DNA of 50,600 nt from JAFEDN01 sp965651935 (GCA_965651935.1 CBFGTC010000015.1:1-50600); one strand, 5' to 3'; positions 34,099 to 43,538 are shown, numbered from the stretch's first letter. Notes: generated by a model from the letters alone, not told the origin. A program made the numbers and translations.

Positions 34099-35856
34099 CT
34101 AACTCTGGGTTTTAACTAAACGGATATTCAATTCTTTGAATTGCAGTTCTGAAATGGGTGAGGGCGCATTAGTCAATGGGCAAGTAGCTGTTTGGGTTTT
34201 AGGGAAGGCGACCACTTCTCGAATCGAACTGGAGCCGGTCATCAACATGACTAAACGATCAAACCCAATCGCGAAACCGCCGTGCGGTGGAGCGCCAAAT
34301 TGTAGAGCGGTGAGTAAATGGCCAAATTTGGCTTGAGCATCTTCTGGGGTTATATTTAATAAATTAAATACGGCGCGTTGTAATTCATTATTATGGATTC
34401 GTATAGACCCGCCCCCCAATTCAATGCCGTTTAAGACAATGTCATATGCTTTGGCGAGAGCAGCTTTTGGATTCGCCAACAATTTTTGGGGGTCAACTTC
34501 TTTCGGTGAAGTAAAAGGATGGTGCACGGCTTGCCAGTCACCGGTATCGCCTTTTTCAAACATGGGGAAGTCCACCACCCACACTGGCCGCCAACCTCCT
34601 GCATTTAAGTTGAGATCATTCCCGATTTTCACTCGCAATGCACCTAATGATGCGCTAGCCACGTCGTAACGGTCGGCGCCAAAAAATATAATGTCACCGT
34701 CGCTGGCGTGACACCGCTTTAAAATTTCTAGACAAATATTTTCGGGTAAAAATTTAAGGATGGGGGATTGCAGTCCGGCAATTCCACTGGCCAATTCGTT
34801 CACTTTGATATAAGCCAAACCTTTAGCGCCGTGATGGGAGATGACAAATTGAGTATAATCGTCAATTTCTTTACGGGATAAGCGGCCTCCTTGAGGAACT
34901 CTTAAAGCCGCGACTCTGCCGTCTGGGTCTTTAGCGGCTTCACGAAATACCTTAAACTCCACGTCGTGCATAATATCTTTGAGTTCGACGATTTCTAGCG
35001 GGATTCGTAAATCCGGCTTATCCACTCCGTAACGTTCCATGGCTTCTTGATAAGTTAAACGCGGGAAAGGTGAGGGTAAAGTCACATCGAGTATAGTTTG
35101 AAATAACCCGCGCACTAAATTTTCTACCAATTGTTGAACATCATTTTCATCCACAAATGACATTTCCACGTCCAATTGGGTAAATTCCGGTTGCCGGTCA
35201 GCGCGTAAATCTTCATCGCGAAAGCAACGCACGATTTGGTAATATCGTTCCATGCCGGCAACCATCAGCAATTGCTTAAAGATTTGCGGCGATTGAGCGA
35301 GGGCAAAAAATTTTCCGGGTTGGGTGCGGCTGGGTACCACGTAATCTCGGGAGCCTTCTGGGGTAGTTTTAGTCATCATCGGAGTTTCAATTTCCAAAAA
35401 TTGATGCTCATTCATGAAGTTCCGCACATATTGCGTAATTTTATGGCGAAGTTTAAATTTTTTAGCCATTTCCGGACGGCGTAAATCCAGATAGCGGAAA
35501 CGCAGCCGGGCTTCTTCGCCCACGTCTTGGTATTCATCAATATTGAAAGGCAAAGGCTGGGAAGTGTTGAAGATTTCAATGGCGTTAGCATCCATCTCTA
35601 CCTCTCCGGAACTAAGTTGTGGATTAATCGTTCCGGCTGGGCGGTGGCGAATAGTCCCTCTCACCTGAATGACATATTCATTTCTCAAGGTTTGTGCTAT
35701 CTGGGGAGAGCAGACGATTTGAACGACATCCGTGCCGTCGCGCAAATCGATAAAAATAAGTCCGCCGTGATCTCGACGTCGGTGTACCCATCCGCACAGT
35801 TTAACGGTTTGACCGATAAGAGAAGCATTAATTTGATGACAAAAATGGCTGCGCAT
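34099..35856 (-). CDS. aspS: aspartyl-tRNA synthetase
   Basis: A 585-aa class II synthetase, bacterial type. An OB anticodon-binding domain (VKLCGWVHRRRDHGGLIFIDLRD) leads to class II motif 2 (CFRDEDLRADRQPEFTQLD) and a GAD insertion domain, then motif 3 (FGAPPHGGFAIGFDRLVMLM). Length is typical. It charges tRNA-Asp and, judging by the family, may be discriminating or non-discriminating; sequence alone does not decide. Confidence 0.98.
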   Translation of the reverse strand: MRSHFCHQINASLIGQTVKLCGWVHRRRDHGGLIFIDLRDGTDVVQIVCSPQIAQTLRNEYVIQVRGTIRHRPAGTINPQLSSGEVEMDANAIEIFNTSQPLPFNIDEYQDVGEEARLRFRYLDLRRPEMAKKFKLRHKITQYVRNFMNEHQFLEIETPMMTKTTPEGSRDYVVPSRTQPGKFFALAQSPQIFKQLLMVAGMERYYQIVRCFRDEDLRADRQPEFTQLDVEMSFVDENDVQQLVENLVRGLFQTILDVTLPSPFPRLTYQEAMERYGVDKPDLRIPLEIVELKDIMHDVEFKVFREAAKDPDGRVAALRVPQGGRLSRKEIDDYTQFVISHHGAKGLAYIKVNELASGIAGLQSPILKFLPENICLEILKRCHASDGDIIFFGADRYDVASASLGALRVKIGNDLNLNAGGWRPVWVVDFPMFEKGDTGDWQAVHHPFTSPKEVDPQKLLANPKAALAKAYDIVLNGIELGGGSIRIHNNELQRAVFNLLNITPEDAQAKFGHLLTALQFGAPPHGGFAIGFDRLVMLMTGSSSIREVVAFPKTQTATCPLTNAPSPISELQFKELNIRLVKTQS

Positions 35857-36213
35857 AATTCACATTCTCAATCTATTTCGATGATTGTCGAATATAGCAA
35901 AAATCATCAGTTCTGTCATGGTTGAGTTGAAGTCATGTTATTCCAAAATAATAATATCCCATTAAATCAAAAATGGTGGACGATCCAATATTGGTTTGAT
36001 CTAACGTCATTGCGGCATAACACAAATCCCATTGCAAATTGATAGAAAGGTTCGATCAATTGACCCATTAGCAAACGCGGTAACGGCTGAAATCTGGGTG
36101 GACAATGTTTGAAAATAATATAAAGAAATTATAGAAAAGAGTTTAAACCAAGGTGGAAACTCATACTCCATCCCCAATTTTTTTATACTGAAGCCATTGC
36201 AAGGGTTGTACAG
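35857..36213. other. gene-free stretch upstream of aspS
   Basis: 357 bases between the DUF502 gene and aspS, both on the reverse strand. I see no reading frame with protein-like features, no tRNA and no strong hairpin. It presumably holds the aspS promoter. In many relatives these genes lie closer together. Confidence 0.4.
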
Positions 36214-36834
36214 TTATTTTTTTAGAGTTTGAGGGAGGATCACGCCCAGTGAAATCACCATTCGCAAAGCTTCTTCAACGCTAATGGACAATTCGATTGT
36301 GTCACGCGCAGGGACAAATAAGAGAAATCCTGAGGTAGGATTAGGTGTGGTAGGCACAAAAACATTAACAATTTCACTGGCGCTCCAAGGTGTATTTAAT
36401 GCTGAAGAAGTCACAAAAGCGATGCTCCAAGTTCCCGGTTGTGGGTAGGAGATCAATACGACTTTTCTGAATGCATTGCCATTCGGTTGCACTACGGCAT
36501 TGACCACTTGTTTGCTGGCGGAATGGATACTGCGTATTAAAGGGATTCTGGAAACCACTTTTTCCCAAAACAGCAAAAGCTTATTTCCAATAAAATTGGT
36601 CACCAGCATCCCGGTGATTAATAAAATCAATAGAGTAAAAACCACCCCCGTACCAGGGACGTTATAACCAAACCAGTTCTCGGGATGATAATGTTTAGGC
36701 AAAAGCGCCAAGGTCCCATCCATCAAATTGATGATAAAATGGATGACAAAGTAGGTAATGTAAATAGGCACCCAAACCAATAAACCGGCTATTAAATAAC
36801 GACGTAATGTACGTGTTACACCTGTGGTAAACAT
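36214..36834 (-). CDS. DUF502 family membrane protein
   Basis: A 206-aa inner-membrane protein with two strong TM segments: LIAGLLVWVPIYITYFVIHF, after an Arg-rich start, and GVVFTLLILLITGMLVTNFI. Conserved DUF502 motifs follow: SRIPLIRSIHSASKQVV and VFVPTTPNPTSGFLLFVP. Biochemical role unknown. It overlaps the fmdB-type gene (TAATG), and the pair upstream of aspS is a conserved gammaproteobacterial neighbourhood. Confidence 0.93.
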   Translation of the reverse strand: MFTTGVTRTLRRYLIAGLLVWVPIYITYFVIHFIINLMDGTLALLPKHYHPENWFGYNVPGTGVVFTLLILLITGMLVTNFIGNKLLLFWEKVVSRIPLIRSIHSASKQVVNAVVQPNGNAFRKVVLISYPQPGTWSIAFVTSSALNTPWSASEIVNVFVPTTPNPTSGFLLFVPARDTIELSISVEEALRMVISLGVILPQTLKK

Positions 36835-37106
36835 TAGGCATCTTCTCCGGAGGTTTTTTTAGAAGTATCAGAGTCAGTCGTTTTTTCATTAGTGGTTTTT
36901 GACTCTGTAGTCCCTTTATTATTTTGATTTTTAAAATCAGTAACATACCAACCTGTTCCCTTTAATTGGAAACGGGTGGCGGAGACTTTTCTTTTCAATT
37001 GGTCTGTTCCGCACTCAGGACAATCCCTCGCTGGCGGTTCACTTACTTTTTGTAACAATTCAATGGATTTACCACAATTAGCACATTGGTATTCATAAAT
37101 AGGCAT
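36834..37106 (-). CDS. FmdB family zinc-ribbon protein
   Basis: A 90-aa small protein beginning MPIYEYQCANCG, with Cys pairs at 8/11 and 29/32 (CPECG) forming a zinc ribbon, then a KVSATRFQLKGTGWYVTDF segment and a Ser/Thr/Lys-rich disordered tail. Putative regulatory role. First gene of the fmdB-DUF502 pair; ATTTGGAGGAGTCA-like ribosome sequence upstream on the reverse strand. Confidence 0.9.
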   Translation of the reverse strand: MPIYEYQCANCGKSIELLQKVSEPPARDCPECGTDQLKRKVSATRFQLKGTGWYVTDFKNQNNKGTTESKTTNEKTTDSDTSKKTSGEDA

Positions 37107-37254
37107 AAATATTGACTCCTCCTAAAAATAGTTTCGCTACTTTTAAAACCATGATAATATCAAAAAGCACTTGAATATGGTAAGAGATTGCTCTATCATT
37201 TTCAAAATGCGGGGAAATGACAAAGGAAGGGAATAATTATTTCGGAGCTAGAAT

Positions 37255-37557
37255 ATGAAGAATATACAAACTGATTTAGAATGTCAAAATTTAAATAAAA
37301 TAGAGATAGCTAAAGTGTTTATAGATCAGGTTAATCAACAAACTCATGCTGAGGAATTGAAGGCTCAGGCTAAATTGCTGACTCAGCTTGCTCATGAAAT
37401 TCGGAAGCAAGTTACTGAGTTTATGCATCAAAATAAACTTTCAGACACAAAAGATTCAAAACCTAGCTATTTGGGAATGATTTCTATTCTTTCTGCCGCT
37501 GATTTACCTCTGACCATTGAAAACCCTAACCCAATTAAAAGTTCCAACCAGCCTTAA
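37255..37557 (+). CDS. small hypothetical helical protein
   Basis: A 100-aa soluble protein, Gln/Lys/Asn-rich and predicted largely helical over residues 10-62 (KIEIAKVFIDQVNQQTHAEE and LLTQLAHEIRKQVTEFMHQN), with a Pro/Asn-rich end. GGAG eight bases before the ATG supports translation. No family recognised. It is isolated and followed by two hairpin repeats that could terminate it. Confidence 0.55.
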   Translation: MKNIQTDLECQNLNKIEIAKVFIDQVNQQTHAEELKAQAKLLTQLAHEIRKQVTEFMHQNKLSDTKDSKPSYLGMISILSAADLPLTIENPNPIKSSNQP

Positions 37558-37582
37558 TCAAGGGTTAACCTTTACCCAGCAA

Positions 37583-37656
37583 CTTGATTCGAGGTCTTTT
37601 GAATCAAGTAAAGTAATTCATGATTCGGCGACTTGATCGCGGGATCTTGAATCAAG
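37583..37656 (+). repeat. pair of similar hairpins after a small gene
   Basis: Two imperfect direct copies of an approximately 27-base unit, each self-complementary: CTTGATTC / GAATCAAG (37583-37608) and CTTGAT / ATCAAG (37632-37656), about 50 bases apart. They could act as terminators, protein-binding palindromes or small repeat elements. The rest of 37657-37800 shows nothing coding. Confidence 0.5.
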
Positions 37657-37800
37657 CAGTGATGTCAAAATACAGTCTTACTAATAAAAAAGCCAAAATA
37701 AATATCCTGCGATTTAGTCCGGGCAAAAGCGGGAATAATATACGGGATTACCGAATAGTTACGCACTTAGATCCGTTTATCTGAATGGATGTGACAAAGA

Positions 37801-37864
37801 TTGTATTTAATAAAACTTTTAAAGTATAATTCTCCTGGAGTAGAAAACAGGGTTGTTGTCTACT
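37801..37864 (+). promoter_or_regulatory. promoter and leader hairpin of the secreted-protein gene
   Basis: TTGTAT (37801-37806) and TATAAT (37825-37830) are separated by 18 bases. Downstream, AGTAGAAAACA (37839-37849) pairs with TGTTGTCTACT (37854-37864), an 11-bp stem with one mismatch and a GGGT loop, just before the AAGGAG ribosome site at 37876-37881. The stem may stabilise the mRNA or respond to a regulator. Confidence 0.5.
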
Positions 37865-37886
37865 GTAATTTAAATAAGGAGTTTTT

Positions 37887-38321
37887 ATGATTATGAAAAG
37901 ATTAGTTTCAGCTTTAGCTGGCTTGTGTCTCACTTCTACCGTTTTTGCCGCTACTCCTACCGATGGCGGATATAAACGCACTTTTTCTAATTGCACTCAC
38001 AGTACGCCAGTTTGTGCAGTAATTGTTCCTACTGCTTTAGATAATAAAAATAAAGAATTGAATGGTGGATTTACTCAAGTGGTATATCCAGGTAAGACCA
38101 TTTCCATTAAATATAAAAACTACGCGGTTGGGGCCGTCACTACTGCTACTGCTTGTGAAACCGGCTCTTGTCAATGTACCCATAAAGTCATTATTCCAAA
38201 TTCGCTTTTAAAATGTATTTCGAGTCCTACCGAATCTGAAGTCGTTGAAGCGAGAGATGTTGCCCAAGGTCATGGCCAAGGTTATGGCTCTAAACTTTTA
38301 CTCAGATGCAGCTGGTATTAA
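37887..38321 (+). CDS. small Cys-containing exported protein
   Basis: A 144-aa protein with a clear signal peptide (KRLVSALAGLCLTSTVFA, cleavage after VFA-A near residue 21). The mature part has several Cys residues (FSNCTHSTPVC, TACETGSCQCTH, LLKC and LLRC), consistent with disulfides after export, and a basic/hydroxyl-rich composition (pI probably high). AAGGAG five bases before the ATG. Family unknown. It has its own promoter and ends at a bidirectional terminator shared with the acyltransferase gene. Confidence 0.65.
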   Translation: MIMKRLVSALAGLCLTSTVFAATPTDGGYKRTFSNCTHSTPVCAVIVPTALDNKNKELNGGFTQVVYPGKTISIKYKNYAVGAVTTATACETGSCQCTHKVIIPNSLLKCISSPTESEVVEARDVAQGHGQGYGSKLLLRCSWY

Positions 38322-38330
38322 TACTTTAAT

Positions 38331-39476
38331 TTATTTTTCTACCTCTCTCCAAAGGGGGGTAGAAAATTCTGTCGGCCTCCGCAATTGATTGAGTGATCTC
38401 AAGTGACTTTTCCATTTTAAACACGGTTTTTCGATTAAGTACCATGAAGCGCTAGCGATTATGGCGGTTGATGCATAAACCACGAGCCATAAATAAGCAG
38501 AATGTAAAAATCCCGCGAACATCAAGCTATAAACAATTTGCATATGAAATAGATACATTCCATATGAAATATCAGTTTTCCCTGGAAAAAAATTTAACGA
38601 TTTTACCGAGTAAGCAAATGAGATAATCACAAAAGCCAATGACAGTGTGCGAACTATATTGAAAAAATTAATTATTTTGAAATCTAAGACATGATCATGG
38701 TGAATAGCTAAAGCCAAAAAGCTTAAAATCAAGTAAAGCGCCAACCATTTCCAGAATTGATTTACGATTACTTTAGCTAAGCTTTTCCAATGGATATAAA
38801 TCAAAGCGCCCAACAAAAAAATCCATAAATACGCAAAGATCGTAACGGCTATCAAAATGCTAACAAAATTATGGGCTTTAATTAAAATAAAATAAGTATT
38901 GATTTGAGCAACTAAAAAAGAAAATATAAAACTCAAAGTCAAAATAAATATCCATTTTCTTTTTTGTCTGTTTAAATAATAAAATATTAAAGGAACAAGC
39001 AAATAAAAACCCAACTCCACGGTGATGGTCCACAATACTCCGCTCGGGAATAATTTGTAAAATGCATGAAAATTAAAAGGTATAGATCCACATAAAGAGG
39101 GAGGGCAATCACTTCCTGCGGTATATAATGTAAATATCCGAGAAAGGAAGCCGTAGGAGGGTATATCGCCGCGGCTAAAACTTCCCGTTAAGTACAATAA
39201 TAATAAGATAAGCGATAAGTTCACCCATAAAGCGGGGTAAATCCTAAAGATTCTAGAATAAGCGTAAGTTTTAAGATTCGGCGATTCAACATAAGATTTA
39301 GTGACTAAAAATCCACTAATCACAAAAAAAACCGCGACTCCTGGGAACAATCCAATGATGTAGTTTAGGTAAGGCCAGGTAGATAAATGCAACCAATAAT
39401 TGGTGTGGTTATATATCACTTGGCATGCCGCCAATAATCTAATCAGATGAAAATTATTATTTTGTTTCAAATCCAT
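38331..39476 (-). CDS. acyltransferase family 3 (OafA/YrhL-type) membrane protein
   Basis: A 381-aa protein with about ten TM helices. It starts with the AT3 signature FHLIRLLAACQVIYNHTNYW (catalytic-type His), GVAVFFVISGFLVTKSY and the R-x-x-R-I-x-P segment SRIFRIYPALWV. SYGMYLFHMQIVY near the end completes the family pattern. AT3 proteins O-acylate cell-surface sugars such as LPS O-antigen. It lies 36 bases downstream of nrdB with a dispersed-repeat copy between and no good ribosome site. AT-rich composition suggests acquisition. Confidence 0.9.
   Translation of the reverse strand: MDLKQNNNFHLIRLLAACQVIYNHTNYWLHLSTWPYLNYIIGLFPGVAVFFVISGFLVTKSYVESPNLKTYAYSRIFRIYPALWVNLSLILLLLYLTGSFSRGDIPSYGFLSRIFTLYTAGSDCPPSLCGSIPFNFHAFYKLFPSGVLWTITVELGFYLLVPLIFYYLNRQKRKWIFILTLSFIFSFLVAQINTYFILIKAHNFVSILIAVTIFAYLWIFLLGALIYIHWKSLAKVIVNQFWKWLALYLILSFLALAIHHDHVLDFKIINFFNIVRTLSLAFVIISFAYSVKSLNFFPGKTDISYGMYLFHMQIVYSLMFAGFLHSAYLWLVVYASTAIIASASWYLIEKPCLKWKSHLRSLNQLRRPTEFSTPLWREVEK
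38335..38366. terminator. bidirectional terminator-like hairpin
   Basis: TTTTCTACC (38335-38343) pairs perfectly with GGTAGAAAA (38358-38366). The A/T runs on both outer flanks suit an intrinsic terminator for the two convergent genes. It overlaps the last codons of the acyltransferase. Confidence 0.6.
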
Positions 39477-39494
39477 TTGATTCTGCCAATTTTG

Positions 39495-39512
39495 GTTTAT
39501 ATCCTGCGCATT
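39495..39512 (-). repeat. dispersed repeat, copy 3 (partial, reverse)
   Basis: On the reverse strand the sequence reads AATGCGCAGGATATAAAC, identical to 18 bases of the copy ending at 14400. An AATTGGC word lies a few bases further, in rearranged position. It sits exactly between the nrdB stop and the acyltransferase start. Confidence 0.5.
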
Positions 39513-40673
39513 TTAAAATTTATCGTCCTTACCATCGTCATCCCAATTCAACGTACCGCCCGCTTGGTACTCAATGACACGGGTTTCAAAGAAATTCTTC
39601 TCTTTCTTGAGGTCCATCATTTCGCTCATCCACGGAAAAGGATTGATAACCCCCGGGTATTGCTCGGGCAAACCAATCTGAGCGCAGCGGCGATTGGCGA
39701 TATATTGCAAATAATCCTTAAACATATTGGCATTCAAGCCCAAAATTCCGCGGGGCATGGTGTCTTTGGCATACTCGATTTCGACTTCCACTCCGCTGCG
39801 GATCATCTCAATGATTTCCTGTTGGAACTCCTTACTCCAGAGATGCGGGTTTTCAATTTTAATTTGATTGATGACATCAATGCCAAAATTGGCATGCATG
39901 GATTCATCCCGCAAAATATATTGAAATTGTTCGGAAGTACCGGTCATTTTGCCGCGGCGTCCCATGGCTAAAATTTGCGTGAAACCAACGTAAAAGAAAA
40001 TGGCTTCAAACACCACATAAAAAGCAATTAAATCGCGCAACAAACGCTGATCATTTTCTACGGTGCCGGTGCGAAATTGTTTGTCACCTAAACTGCGAGT
40101 ATAAGGGATAGCCCAGGCCGCTTTTTTAGCGACAGAAGGCAATTCGCGGTACATATTAAACACTTCCGCCTCATCCAACCCGAGGCTTTCGATGATGTAC
40201 TGGTAAGCATGAGTATGCAATGCTTCTTCAAAAGCTTGGCGCAATAAATATTGGCGGCATTCCGGGTTGGTAATGTGTCGGTAAACGGCTAATACTAAAT
40301 TGTTGGCCACCAATGAATCTGCGGTAGAGAAAAATCCCAAGCTGCGTTTGATAATCATACGCTCGTCTTCGGTTAAACCTTGAGGATCTTTCCAAAGCGC
40401 CAAGTCTGCCGCCATATTGATTTCATTGGGCATCCAGTGATTGGCGCAAGCCGCTAAATATTTTTCCCAGGCCCATTTATATTTAAATGGCACCAATTGA
40501 TTGAGATCGGCATGACAATTAATGATGCGCTTATCGTCTACGCGAATCCGCGCTGCGCCCATCTCAATTTCTTCTAGACCGGTAGCGCCTTCCGTTTCAG
40601 TATTCGTTTCCTCTACTTGAGAGACAGCATTATCGTCATAATCATCCCAGCTTAAAATGGGTTTATGTGTCAT
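39513..40673 (-). CDS. nrdB: class Ia ribonucleotide reductase, beta subunit
   Basis: A 386-aa di-iron protein. The start MTHKPILSWDDYDD has AGGAG eight bases upstream; the open frame extends further but without family similarity. Iron-ligand and radical motifs are FFSTADSLVANNL, the EEALHTHAYQYI helix (Glu, His and the radical-type Tyr four residues after His) and DESMHANFGIDVI. The C-terminus, GGTLNWDDDGKDDKF, resembles the acidic tail that docks on NrdA. It starts ten bases after nrdA. Confidence 0.96.
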   Translation of the reverse strand: MTHKPILSWDDYDDNAVSQVEETNTETEGATGLEEIEMGAARIRVDDKRIINCHADLNQLVPFKYKWAWEKYLAACANHWMPNEINMAADLALWKDPQGLTEDERMIIKRSLGFFSTADSLVANNLVLAVYRHITNPECRQYLLRQAFEEALHTHAYQYIIESLGLDEAEVFNMYRELPSVAKKAAWAIPYTRSLGDKQFRTGTVENDQRLLRDLIAFYVVFEAIFFYVGFTQILAMGRRGKMTGTSEQFQYILRDESMHANFGIDVINQIKIENPHLWSKEFQQEIIEMIRSGVEVEIEYAKDTMPRGILGLNANMFKDYLQYIANRRCAQIGLPEQYPGVINPFPWMSEMMDLKKEKNFFETRVIEYQAGGTLNWDDDGKDDKF

Positions 40674-40683
40674 GAAAATTCTC

Positions 40684-43446
40684 CTATTGACAGGCTTCAC
40701 AATCGGGATCGGTAATAGAGCAAGCTTTGGCTTGTTCCAAGCTGACGGCATTGAGCGCGCCATCGGCAATGGTGGCTTTTTCAGTCCCGGTGGCGCCCAT
40801 ACTGCGTAAATAATAAGTAGTTTTTAATCCCAATAACCATGCCATCCGATAAACGATATCTAATTTTTTACCCGATGGTTCTGCCATGTATAAATTTAAG
40901 GACTGCGCTTGATCAATCCATTTTTGCCTTCGGGAAGCGCATTCAATCAACCAGCGCGGCTCAATTTCAAAGGCCGTGGCGTACAATTGTTTTAAATTAT
41001 TTGGAATCCGTTCGATAGCGCTTAAGCTGCCATTATAATATTTTAAATCGTAAACCATGGCAGCATCCCATAAACCAATTTTTTTAAGGTCCTGTACGAG
41101 ATACGGATTAATGACGGTAAATTCACCGGACAAATTCGATTTTACAAATAAATTTTGATAGGTTGGCTCAATGGATTGAGTGACATTACAAATATTAGCA
41201 ATGGTCGCCGTCGGTGCGATAGCCATGACATTGGAATTGCGCATGCCTTTTTTTACTCTTTCGCGCACACTATTCCAATCTAAACGCTGTGTTTCATCTT
41301 GGTCAAGGTAATTGCCACGGACGGCTTTCAGCAATTGAATAGAATCAATCGGCAAGATACCTTGACTCCACAAAGAGCCAGGGAAGGATTCATAATGGCC
41401 GCGCTCCTGCGCTAAATCACTGGATGCTAAAATAGCGTAATAGCTGATGTGTTCCATGCAATGGTCCGCGAACTCCACGGCTTCAGGGGAAGCATAAGGA
41501 ATGCGTTGCTCATATAAGACATCTTGGAAACCCATTAAGCCTAAGCCTACCGGGCGATGCTTAAAGTTAGAATTTCTGGCTTGAGGAACACTGTAATAAT
41601 TAATATCAATGACATTATCCAGCATCCGCACCGCCGTTTTCACGGTTTTAGCCAATTTAGAGATATCCAATTGTCCGTTTTTGATGTGACGCGCGAGGTT
41701 AATACTCCCCAAATTGCACACGGCAATTTCCGAAGCGGAAGTATTTAAAGTAATTTCCGTGCATAAATTTGAACTATGCACCACTCCCACGTGCTGTTGC
41801 GGAGAACGGATATTGCAGGGATCTTTAAACGTGATCCACGGATGACCGGTTTCGAATAATAACCCCAGCATTTTTCTCCACAAGCTGATTGCCGAAATCG
41901 TGCGGCTGCGGATTTTGCCTTCTTTTGCTTGTTGTTCATAAGCGAAATAAGCTTGCTCAAATGCATTGCCGTATAATTCGTGCAGGTCCCGAGTTTGATC
42001 CGGAGAAAATAGAGTCCAATCCTTTTTCTCGAAAACTCGCTTCATGAATAAATCCGGAATCCAATTGGCGGTATTCATATCATGCGTGCGCCGGCGTTCA
42101 TCGCCCGTGTTCTTACGCAATTCGAGAAACTCTTCGATATCCATATGCCAAGTTTCCAGATAAGAGCACAGCGCGCCTTTGCGTTTGCCGCCCTGATTGA
42201 CTGCTACCGCGGTATCGTTGGCCACTTTTAAAAATGGCGGCACCCCCTGCGATTTGCCATTCGTTCCCTTAATATGAGCTCCCATGGCGCGCACTGGAGT
42301 CCAGTCATTGCCCAAGCCGCCAGCATATTTTGATAAGAGCGCATTATCTTTCAGAGCATTATAAATTCCTTCCAAATCATCGGGCACGGTGCTTAAAAAA
42401 CAACTCGATAATTGAGGACGGCAGGTCCCTGAGTTGAACAAGGTGGGAGTAGAGCACATGAAATCAAAGGACGATAATAAATGATAAAATTCTATGGCCC
42501 TTTCGTTGCGCTGCGCCCCTTCGCAGTGCGCTAATCCCATTGCCACGCGCATGAAAAATGCCTGTGGTAACTCGATACGATTTTGTTGGTGATGGATAAA
42601 ATAGCGGTCGTATAAGGTTTGTAACCCCAAATAATTAAAGTTTTTATCATTTTCAATCAGAAGGGCTTTACTCAAAATCTCCAAGTCAAAATCTTTTAAA
42701 TTGGGATGCAACAATTCATGGCGGATACCTTGGTCAATAAAAGTTTTAAAACAATCAAGGTACCATGCATTGAATTCGGGTGAGTTGTTTTGGGGGACTG
42801 ATTTTCCTAAGGCTTGTCCTGTTTCATCGTAAATATCTTCTAGCAACAAGTGCGCGGTGACAAAACTGTAATTGGGTTCAGTTTCCACCAACGTACGGGC
42901 ACTCATAACTAAGGCTTTATAAATATCTTTTAATTTAACCCCATTAAATAAATTTTTTTGCACATCCTCTAATATGGGTTGCGCAGAAACGTGCGCAATG
43001 CCTTGGCAGGCGCGCTCAATCATTCCCTGTAGCCATTGGCGGTCCAACGGTTTGTGGGAGCCATCTGCTTGAACCACTTGGATGACCTCTTGCGTTTCCG
43101 CTGCTGGCGCTGCGTTCGCCAAGCGTTCTTGGTGCCGTGCTTCGCGATACAGTACATAAGCGCGGGCTACCTTATGTTCGCCAGCCCTCATAAGAGCTAA
43201 TTCCACTTGATCTTGGATGGATTCAATGTGGATAATCCCCTCTACCGACGCGCGCCGCAGAAACCGTTCATGAATTTGGCTAGTCAATTGTTCGACTGTT
43301 TTTTGGATGCGGTCAGCATGGATCACATCGTTCCCTTCCACTGCTAAAAAGGCTTTTTTCATGGCCACCATGATGCGATTGGCGTCAAATCCAGTCACGT
43401 TACCGTTGCGGCGGATTACTTGAAGATTGATGTCTGTTTGAGTCAT
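40684..43446 (-). CDS. nrdA: ribonucleoside-diphosphate reductase, alpha subunit
   Basis: A 920-aa catalytic subunit. The start MTQTDINLQVIRRNG is used; codons upstream to 43620 are non-conserved and lie in the regulatory region. Residues about 8-100 form an ATP-cone, and a second cone-like segment (VIQVVQADGSHKPLDRQWL) follows, which explains the length above the 761 aa of E. coli NrdA. Active-site regions include STPTLFNSGTCRPQLSSCFL, NLCTEITLNTS and APTATIANICNVTQSIEP. The C-terminal redox pair is DPDCEACQ. It converts NDPs to dNDPs; two cones imply elaborate allosteric control. Confidence 0.96.
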   Translation of the reverse strand: MTQTDINLQVIRRNGNVTGFDANRIMVAMKKAFLAVEGNDVIHADRIQKTVEQLTSQIHERFLRRASVEGIIHIESIQDQVELALMRAGEHKVARAYVLYREARHQERLANAAPAAETQEVIQVVQADGSHKPLDRQWLQGMIERACQGIAHVSAQPILEDVQKNLFNGVKLKDIYKALVMSARTLVETEPNYSFVTAHLLLEDIYDETGQALGKSVPQNNSPEFNAWYLDCFKTFIDQGIRHELLHPNLKDFDLEILSKALLIENDKNFNYLGLQTLYDRYFIHHQQNRIELPQAFFMRVAMGLAHCEGAQRNERAIEFYHLLSSFDFMCSTPTLFNSGTCRPQLSSCFLSTVPDDLEGIYNALKDNALLSKYAGGLGNDWTPVRAMGAHIKGTNGKSQGVPPFLKVANDTAVAVNQGGKRKGALCSYLETWHMDIEEFLELRKNTGDERRRTHDMNTANWIPDLFMKRVFEKKDWTLFSPDQTRDLHELYGNAFEQAYFAYEQQAKEGKIRSRTISAISLWRKMLGLLFETGHPWITFKDPCNIRSPQQHVGVVHSSNLCTEITLNTSASEIAVCNLGSINLARHIKNGQLDISKLAKTVKTAVRMLDNVIDINYYSVPQARNSNFKHRPVGLGLMGFQDVLYEQRIPYASPEAVEFADHCMEHISYYAILASSDLAQERGHYESFPGSLWSQGILPIDSIQLLKAVRGNYLDQDETQRLDWNSVRERVKKGMRNSNVMAIAPTATIANICNVTQSIEPTYQNLFVKSNLSGEFTVINPYLVQDLKKIGLWDAAMVYDLKYYNGSLSAIERIPNNLKQLYATAFEIEPRWLIECASRRQKWIDQAQSLNLYMAEPSGKKLDIVYRMAWLLGLKTTYYLRSMGATGTEKATIADGALNAVSLEQAKACSITDPDCEACQ

Positions 43447-43453
43447 TATGTAA

Positions 43454-43500
43454 CCCCAAGATATTGGTATTTTTTGGAATAAAAACACAAAATAATGTGT
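43454..43500 (-). promoter_or_regulatory. probable NrdR box pair upstream of nrdA
   Basis: ACACAAAATAATGTGT (43485-43500) fits the 16-bp NrdR box consensus well. A degenerate partner, CCCCAAGATATTGGTA (43454-43469), is centred exactly 31 bp away, the usual tandem spacing of three helical turns. NrdR represses ribonucleotide reductase genes when dATP/ATP is high. The partner box is weak, so the pair is a proposal. Confidence 0.5.
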
Positions 43501-43538
43501 TTTAGGGGTAAATGCAAGGGGACAACTTGAGGATAAAG

